NCBI GenBank assembly: GCA_037127255.1
Contig: JBANSL010000020.1
Location: 64,615,598 to 64,679,597, forward strand
DNA from: Persicaria tinctoria
Taxonomy: Eukaryota > Streptophyta > Magnoliopsida > Caryophyllales > Polygonaceae
Direction: 5' to 3'
DNA: 64,000 bases
The notes beneath the pieces are model-generated. The model saw only the letters and a list, made by a program, of their open reading frames with translations, was not told where the DNA came from and searched no databases. This document shows positions 56,769 through 64,000 of this stretch, piece after piece (position 1 is the first letter of the stretch; every line of letters begins with the position of its first letter). Both the position numbers and the translations under genes were made by a program.

Positions 56769-58355
56769 ATGGGTGTACTGACGGGCATGGATGATGGGCT
56801 ATCTGCAACTGATTGGCAGATGCTCAATGACAGCAAGCTCGGGGGCATTGTCAAGATCGGATCCAATGTGCCCTACTGCTCAGCCCTTATCCATTACTTC
56901 TTGGAGAGGCAGCTCAAGACACTCAAGAAATGTGAGACATGGTATGAGATCCATGGGCGACTCCTCCGGTTCTCCATCAAGGAATTTAGCCTCGTCACCG
57001 GCCTCAAATTTGGTGCAAGGAATCGGGCTTTTGAGGCGGAGGATCACAAAGCCGCAATCCAGAGCTTCTTCGGAAGGGAAACAGTCAAGGTGTCCGACCT
57101 TCCCGTCATTTGGGAGGTCGCAAAGGGGAAAGAGAGGAGTGAGCGGAAGAGGTTGAAGCTTGCACTCCTGATCATTGTAGAGTGTATCCTGCTGCCTAGG
57201 GATGTGGGCAGGGGAGTGAAAGGGTGGGTGGTCGCCCTCGTTCAAGACTTCGACCGATTCTTCGACTACTCGTGGGGTAAGGTATGTTACGAAGCCACAC
57301 ACGAGAGTCTTGATGGGGCACTGGTGAGAGGAAGGTGGAGCAGGGAGTCAAATGTGGGAATGAGAGGTCCGGCTACTCGCTCAATGGATTCCCATTAGCA
57401 TTCCAGGTACGAGTTCAAACTTATGTTATTTAAAACTTGGCTAGAATTTTTGTTTGTATGTCTGTTCCATAACTGAGTATGGCAAAGGTTTTCTCTAAAC
57501 TGGCTAGTAAAATTATGATATTCTGGCCGTGTAGATTTGGATCTATGAAGCGGTGTCGGGTGTGGACAACCACTTTGCCGACCGGAGTCGGGGGGTTATC
57601 TTTCCCCGATGCGGTAGGTGGAACATAACAGAGGCGCACCTCCTCTATGAGAGGGTGAAGACGATGCTGGACATAGAGAATGAGGATGAGATCAAGTGCG
57701 ATGATGCCCGGACGACCCTTGTGCCCGAAGCGGCTGAGCGGGAGAGTTTCCTCGGTGTTGGGTACCCCCACGAGGAACCCGATGACTTTTTTGACAACGC
57801 GGCCAAGTCCTACGAGGAATCACTCCCACCTGTCGGGATTCCGACAAACGAAATAGCACCTTCCCCCATCCATGGAGCCACTGAGGATACAACGATTATC
57901 ACGATGCTCCAAGAGGTACTTACGCGGTTGTCGGGTCTCGAGAAATCAGTGGCAGAAATCAAGAGCCACCTCACCGACGTAAAAAATGCCGGACCAGAGT
58001 CAAATAAAAAACAAGAGGTTAGTCATGCGGTTAGGCCTTATTCACACCTTAGTAAAACATCTTAAAATGGCTATGATTAGTAAGTTAATGGCTAGTTCAC
58101 CTGCGAACTTGGCAGGAGAATGTCTTCATGGAGGTTGACAACGACAAAGAGGAGGATATTGGGACCGAAAACTCCGAGCCATCTGCCACAACACAGGGCG
58201 TTGTCACACAAGAGGAGATTGTAACCCAACAGGATCCCCCTGCACCGGTTGAGGAGAAGGGGACGGGGATCCCTAAACGCACAACGACGCAAGGTAACAG
58301 GGGTACCGACAACCCCGATCCTGCTCCCACAACTCAAGAACTTGTCACGCTTTAG
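56769..58355 (+). pseudogene. DUF1985 (ULP-like, Kaonashi-type) gene, truncated
   Basis: Exon-like 56769-57406 carries the DUF1985 signature (HYFLERQLKT, then RFSIKEFSLVTGLKFG). The frame shifts near 57340-57365 before YSLNGFPLAFQ and a GT donor. Exon 57535-58017 resumes with IWIYEAV and ends in a coiled-coil-like MLQEVLTRLSGLEKSVAEI. Exon 58116-58355 is low-complexity, rich in Thr, Gln, Glu and Pro, and ends in TAG. In the known family, DUF1985 lies N-terminal to a Ulp1-type cysteine protease domain, which is absent here. Such genes are carried by plant Mutator elements; their role is unknown. Confidence 0.75.
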
Positions 58356-58419
58356 GTGAGTGTCACTCAGGAGTCCTCCCCTACACATGCCCCTGCAAAG
58401 CCGAAGGCTCGAAGGAGGC

Positions 58420-59580
58420 CTAAACACGGCAGGTGTGCTCCCGCACGTACTTCCTCACTTTCCACAAACTTGTTTTCAGGTATGTTGACGCACGGCACAT
58501 CCACTTGTACTCGGGATCGATGCACACCACGGAGTACACTTCCGGCGACGACCTCTTCACATGTGTGTCAAAACAGCCCTCCAACGCAGACCACCTTACC
58601 CGGTTTTGCACTACCTCCTTGGACTTCAACAACAAACCCTCATGAAGGTCAGTGTTCTTGCGTCGGGGGTCCCCTCCTTGCGGATAAGCTTTTTCCAACA
58701 TCTTCTCCACATCCTCGGTCGACATCCCCGGAGCTTTCGTCATCGAAACCCACCGTTCGGCCTCGTACATCTCATCATCGGATGATATACAACCCTTTGA
58801 TGAAGTTTCCTCAATCAACTCCAATTTTATTACTCCGATGTTTCCATACTCCTCCTCCGACGAGCTCGCCAAGTCGACGGAAACAACACTCCCCTTATGC
58901 CCACCCACATATATATTATCCTCCTCATCACTACTCAGACATACGATCTGTTTCCCCCGGTCCACGTCCAGCAGTTTACCTCTCGTCTCTGGAGTGACGG
59001 TTGTTGGTTCTGCCCTAGCTGTCTGGATGACCTTGCCAGCAGTGTGATTTTCCTTGCCAGATAAAGTTTTTTCCTTGCCATCAATAGTGTTATCCGAGCC
59101 GTTCTCCGAATTTAGAAGAAGATGCGAATTGGACCCATCGACTGTCATATCAACCAAACCACCCTCTTCCACCACGAGTGTTCTGTTGTCTCCGCCTGGT
59201 GATTTGCTGCGTTGTTCCACGTTCCCAACCATGGAGCGACTTCCATGTTGGCTTCCACCTTCGTTCACCGATGCATACAAAGGAAGGGGTCATGTGTCAT
59301 CGCCACCCCTTGAGTTGCAGTACTTGAAAGCATCCCAATCACTTTCATCATCCACTTGAATGAGATAACATCCCTCCGTCTTCGTATCGAGTAGATATTT
59401 CAACTCCAAGTCATAGCACCTCGGGTCAACCGTGAGCTTCTCCATTATCTTACTCTTGACGGATCCAAACGACATGACCTCCTTTATAAGCATTATTTTG
59501 TGGGCCTTTTGACCTTGATACACCCATCCTCCTCCGAGATGCCCCCATCGACCATTGCAAACGAGAGTAAGTAATACCAC
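58420..59580 (-). pseudogene. MuDR-type transposase N-terminal remnant
   Basis: The segment from 59580 resembles the PB1-like N-terminal domain of plant MuDR transposases (VCNGRWGHLGGGWVYQG, then FGSVKSKIMEKL). A TGA at 59290-59292 follows in the same frame. The frame then continues through an acidic serine-rich linker to a typical Mut DNA-binding region (VVCIDPEYKWMCRAS... SLWKVRKYVREHTC) ending about 58425. The catalytic DDE domain is missing. The remnant stops where the convergent DUF1985 gene begins, suggesting an internal deletion junction near 58420-58440. Confidence 0.8.
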
Positions 59581-59599
59581 CCCTTTCTCCCCTGCGAAA

Positions 59600-60765
59600 T
59601 TATGAGGTTAAGATGGTCCTCTCAGTATCGGTTAGAGGTAAGGGAAGGATGGAGAAAATCAATTACTGTGAATACAAAACATAAACCATACTTACCCATA
59701 TTCGTTAAGGTCTGGATTTTGCAGATGACACGTGTATCCCTGTCTATGACTACATATCTTCGGTTGATGACTAGGATTTCCCTTTGCCTAGCTAGTAACT
59801 GAATTTCCGGGTTTTATCCTTCTAACTAGACGTTAATGGCAGCCATGGGGAATAATCATATGTTTTGCACTTTTTGTGTCCACCTGGCGAGTTCCCTCAT
59901 CTCCTTTTATACTCCATCTGAAAACCGATAAAAATCCTCATGTGTTTTCCCTCCATTTTGCCTTGGCGGGAACTGTTTTTGTGAAAAGGTAACACTCTCT
60001 CTCCTAGCATTTAATGCTTGTCATTCCAACCTTCCACACCTTCTCTCACAGACTCACTGTCACTCTCTTCAGCCATTCCTTTTATTTATTTATTTTTTGG
60101 CCAAAATGATTACCCTCCATCACTCTCTCCATTCGACACGTGTCCTTTTATTTCCAACCTTTTCCATTCTCTAACCGGCAACCTATTGTAACTCGTGTTC
60201 ATGAATTTGCAAGAATGACATTATGTCATTCATTTGCCAATTTTTTAGGTTCGGGTCATTTTTGGAAAGTGGTCCAAGAATTGATATATTTATGCAAAAA
60301 CATCCTTATAAATATAATTTAAACGGATTCTAAAAGAGAAAATAAAATGAAGCAAGCATCCAAGCAAGTTTAATTGGAGTGCTTTTTTATCTGACTTGCA
60401 ATTTTCAACGATCTGATTCAGCATCTGGTTTTGGACCTTTACTTAGTCAATTTTGGGCGCTCATTTATTGTCCATCACATTCACATCGGTTGAGACAGTG
60501 CTCATGGTTGGCTGTTACGCACTAAACATCCAATATTATTTAAATTTGTTACTTACTTAGATTCATAATGTTATTTTTAAAAAATAAAATAAAAAAATAA
60601 AAAAGTGTGTTTAGGCATAGTTTAAATGAAAACTGATCTTAGTTTTTTAAATACTGTAGAAAGCAAAAAAAAGAAACAAATACACTGATCTGATGGTGTT
60701 GGGCGACTGGGCCTATAATTTGCTTGGGAACGTTATGGGCTTATTGAAAGCCCAAAACTGTTTGA
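59600..60765. other. Region upstream of the seipin gene
   Basis: Contains the putative right end of the decayed Mutator element and the seipin promoter/5' UTR. No other gene recognised. Confidence 0.4.
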
Positions 60766-60921
60766 TTGGTAATCCATCCACCGATCCACGCTCTTACTCT
60801 TACTGTTTCAAATAACTGGGTATGGTATTGCCGTATTGGTAATTCATGCGTCTCCTCCTCCTCCTCCTTTGCTTCCTTCCCCTGCCTTCGGTTTCCTCCT
60901 GACCTCAATTATCCATTATCA

Positions 60922-63669
60922 ATGGACGAATCTTGCTCCACCGAGGAAGATGTTCATTTCCTTTCCGCCCTCGATGACTTCCCCTTTTATGACTGCATCG
61001 ATTGCACCGCCCAATCGGACCCCGAATCTCCGCATTCCGCTCCTGCTCCTGATTCCAAGTTCCTTGAATTTTGCCCCAACTCGCCGTCCAACACGGATTC
61101 GTCCACTGGCCTCCGCCGACGCAGGTCTTTCGCCAAGCACGCTCGCCGATCCGATTCTTCACAAAGTCAGATGTCTGCTGATTCCGCTGTTTCCGAGGTT
61201 ACCGGAGTAGGACGTGATTCGAATGTAAATAAAGTCGATTCCTTGCATTTGAAAAAGAATCAGGAAATGGAGAGTGTAAAATTGGATCTGGATGGAACCG
61301 AATCCGCTTTATCTGGAGTAGTTGATAGCATCAGCCAAGAGAAATTCGGGGATTATACGAGTACTAGCTCAAATTGGGGCGATTCCGAATCGCTGACCAA
61401 CCCAGAAAATGAAGAGGATCAACTAGGTTTTCTTTCCTTGTTGGCGGAACTGGTAATTAAGGCCATTGGGTTTCAGCTTACCTTAATTGTTGGCTTTGTC
61501 AGTTTCCCATTTTGGGTGATGTATATATCCTACATGTTTTTGCTGAATCCTTCTGCAACCATACGGGGTGGTAGAGATTATTTGCTTGCCAAAGTACTCA
61601 ACATATGCAATTTGCTTGTAGAGGCTATTGCCCCATCCATGTCTGAATGGTTTAAAGAAAACCATTCATTTTTCAAGGTGGCGGTGAGGTTCGCATGGGG
61701 ATTGTTCTGGTCAGCTTATGTTTGTTCAGTACTTGTGGCTTTATTGGTGTCAGCATTTGTTGGGAGTGGGCTGATCATGAGGTGTTTGGTGGAGGAGCCT
61801 TTCCATCAGAAACATTCACTCAACTTCGATTTCACCGAGAACAAGCCGGTCGCCGTTGTGTCAATTGCTACGGCTTCGTCCAGTAGGACTAGTGTGGACT
61901 TTGGGGAACTTAGTCTAATGGAAACCCCAGGGGTAGAGAGGGTCATTACTCCCAATCGCAAGCTTCAGGCTACTGTCAGATTGACATTGCCCGAGTCTGA
62001 TTATAACAGGCAGTTGGGAATGTTCCAGGTATTAAAACATTCTCTGTGACTCTGGTTACTCTTGATAATTCATATTGTATATGTGCATTATTATGCGATA
62101 TGGGAAACTTCTGATGCATGATGTATGTATTAATTGTATTTTTTTAGAGGAAGTGTTTCTGTTTATATATATCTTTCTGATGCGGCCAATGAGATATAGC
62201 CAAGATGATTTGCACATGTGCATTATAAACATTTAGATGTTCCATTAGTAGGAAGATGTGATGCGTTTACACTACCATCAGCTGCAAGTCGGATTGGGCT
62301 TGAGTTACCAGACTGTATGGGGAATTAGTGAGCATGACCTTTTGAACTTGTTTTCCTTGCCTAGTTACCCCAATCCAGGTGAAAAGACTGATCTAGTGTA
62401 CTCTTTCCTTGTGGTGCAAGTGTGCAACCTTTCACTACCACACAAAGTTAGTACACCTATCCTTTCTGGCTGTCAAAAAATCTTATGATTTTTTCAATGT
62501 TGACATGAATGGATAACAAGGCTGAGGAGTATCTAACCAGAGTTAGATGAGCAAATGTGTTGGAAATGGTGCGGCTAAAATCTTCAGCTCTGTAGCTGTG
62601 ATCTTGATATTCTGGTTTCTTCTAATGATTATATCAGCCTATATATCTGATGTGTAGAAATGTGTTTGAGTGTTTCTATACAGCACCTCTTTTCTGGCCT
62701 GTTTCATGCTGAAAAGAGCCACCAAGTATATTGACACGATACGTTTATCTTCTGGTCATTGAGTCCCTTTTGAATTCTTTCTTTGAAAATGCTTTTCTTA
62801 CATCATCCATTGAAAGTGCATTGGCAAGTAAAAATTGAGTAGCTGCTTTTGAATGCAAGAAATTCTTCATTGGAAAAGGTTTTGTTAAACGATGTATGGT
62901 CCTATTAGCTGATTTTTTTTTACTGTACAGCTTTGCCCACTTAAAATAGCTTAATAATGTTAAGGTCAATGCAAGAATTTTTTACTTGTTAATTCACTAA
63001 GGCTCTGTTTGGTAGAACATTTATTTGCTTCACAAGGCATTCACATTAGCACATTATCGCCTAATAGTTTTTGTATCCGCAGCAAGTGTTACTCAGGAAA
63101 TTTTGCATTACAGAGAACACTGGCATGCTTTTTTGACAGATGGTTATGTTTTGTTCTAGGTGAGGATAGAGTTTATGGCTGCAAATGGTAAAACTCTTGC
63201 TAGTTTAAGGAAACCATGCATGTTGCATTTCAGAAGTGATCCCATTCGTCTGCTGCAAGTGTTTTTAAAGATTGTTCCTCTCGTTGCTGGTTATTCATCT
63301 GAGTCCCAAACACTGAACTTGAATTTCCGGGGATTCACCGAAGGGGATGTGCCTTCTGCGTACTTGAAAGTGATTATGGAACAGAGGGCAGAATTCCGAC
63401 CAGCTGGTGGAATCCCAGAAGTATACGATGCAGCTTTACTGCTCGAGTCTGAACTTCCTTTGGTTAAAAGCATACTCTGGTCTTGGAGGAAGACGTTATT
63501 TGTGTGGCTGAGTATGGTGTTGTTCATGATAGAATTGGTGTTTGCCCTGATTTGCTGCCGGACGGTGGTGATGCCTAGCTTGAGACCACAGAATAGGGTC
63601 GGTGCTGCTGCTGCTGCTGCTAATGGTGGTGGAAACACGGGTACGGGTTCGCTGCGAAATGCTAGGTAG
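60922..63669 (+). CDS. SEIPIN2: Seipin, SEIPIN2/3 type
   Basis: Two coding exons, 60922-62028 (369 codons, phase 0) and 63160-63669 (169 codons plus stop), with a GT-AG intron of 1131 bp. The predicted protein is about 538 aa, close to Arabidopsis SEIPIN2/3 (longer than SEIPIN1). Residues 1 to about 170 are acidic, Ser/Pro-rich and disordered, typical of this subgroup. Hydrophobic segments lie near residues 178-205 and 250-287. The luminal seipin domain spans roughly 290-475 (KLQATVRLTLPESDYN... GMFQ, then VRIEFMAANGKTLAS in exon 2). The C-terminal membrane segment is near 480-503. Seipins sit at ER-lipid droplet junctions and control droplet formation and size. ATG 60922 is chosen because the preceding in-frame sequence is not seipin-like. 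SEIPIN2 rather than SEIPIN3 is inferred from the neighbouring kinases. Confidence 0.92.
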
Positions 63670-64000
63670 CTGGAATGTTTGGTTACTGCAATGTCATGGC
63701 CTTGAATCTGTGTCAATGTGATAATACACTTTATGTAAAACTATGTATGACGTACTACAAGTTTAATCAATGTTGTTGTACATAATGTATATACAGCCAC
63801 ATACCGCTTGCCAGTATACAAAAGTTCGATAAAAGAAAAAGGAAGAAAAAGAGAGTAAAGCTTAGTTATAGAATGGCATACTCTGAACAGTTGGGTGCGC
63901 TTGATTGATGGATCAGATTTGGGTGAAAGGAATGAAAACTAGCATCATGTTCTCTCTAGGGTTTGTTTGATTCCCAGGTGATTATGCTTAAGTGTTTGGC
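63670..64000 (+). other. Seipin 3' UTR and right edge
   Basis: Downstream of the TAG at 63667-63669 the sequence is AT-rich; no other gene is recognisable before the window ends. Confidence 0.4.

Larger units (their letters stand above)
55436..60322. mobile_element. Decayed Mutator-type element carrying DUF1985 and MuDR-like genes (boundaries tentative)
   Basis: The protein remnants at 56769-58355 (plus) and 58420-59580 (minus) belong together in plant Mutator elements that carry ULP-like genes. Candidate ends are weak. ATACCACTTTG...GCAAAAATAGCCCCC at 55455-55485 resembles the reverse of the sequence near 60236-60285 (GACCACTTTCC, AAAAATGACCCGAACC, then GGCAAATGAATGACA). I cannot fix exact termini or a target duplication. 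Confidence 0.4.

Noticed and set aside
58420..59359. Plus-strand ORFs over the MuDR-like remnant
   Set aside because: The minus frame carries the DNA-binding signature; the plus frames are low-complexity Ser/Pro shadows.

Overview
This is nuclear plant DNA, most likely from a eudicot. The genes have many introns, microsatellites are abundant, and there are Copia, Gypsy, TRIM, LINE, SINE, Mutator-like, Stowaway-like and Helitron-like elements. I see no bacterial, organellar or CRISPR features. I could not name the species from sequence alone.

The host backbone is a tandem array of three minus-strand receptor kinases of the LRR-VIII-2 type (leucine-rich repeats, malectin domain, one membrane pass, kinase), followed by a plus-strand seipin gene. 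Copy A runs from 18765 past the left edge, so its kinase part is outside the window. Copy B (21453-28126) and copy C (47287-53904) look complete. The seipin (60922-63669) has the long N-terminal extension of the SEIPIN2/3 group. From memory, Arabidopsis chromosome 1 has the same order: At1g29720-At1g29750 (RKF1 type kinases) beside At1g29760 (SEIPIN2). The window is therefore probably an old syntenic block inflated by transposons.

Copy A is the most invaded gene. A Copia element (1519-7805) sits in one LRR intron. Two (TA)n-flanked elements (about 10430-12475) occupy the place where the first LRR exon is missing. Intron 1 holds a Stowaway-like MITE, a reduced Gypsy element (13076-16252), a SINE (16460-16695) and a fold-back element with a perfect 10-bp target duplication (16953-18064). 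Copy A has also precisely lost one malectin intron that B and C keep.

Between B and C lie two element nests. In the first, a Mutator-like element (29168-32729, 9-bp target duplication) is inside a MITE that is inside another MITE. Its long terminal inverted repeats carry GC-rich palindromes spaced about 81 bp apart, which is the most unusual structure here. In the second, a 6.2-kb Mutator-like non-autonomous element (33479-39645, 9-bp target duplication) holds a MITE carrying two retroposed LINE-type insertions in opposite orientation. Then follow another (TA)n-flanked element (39781-41275), a Helitron-like element ending at 42658, and a decayed host gene (43930-45946) with in-frame stops.

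Between copy C and the seipin are a LINE 3' end and a decayed Mutator derivative. That derivative has a DUF1985 (ULP-like, Kaonashi-type) gene on the plus strand converging on a MuDR-type transposase N-terminus on the minus strand; both lack their catalytic parts.

The receptor kinases probably act at the cell surface and the seipin at ER sites of lipid droplet formation. I see no direct functional link between them beyond being neighbours.
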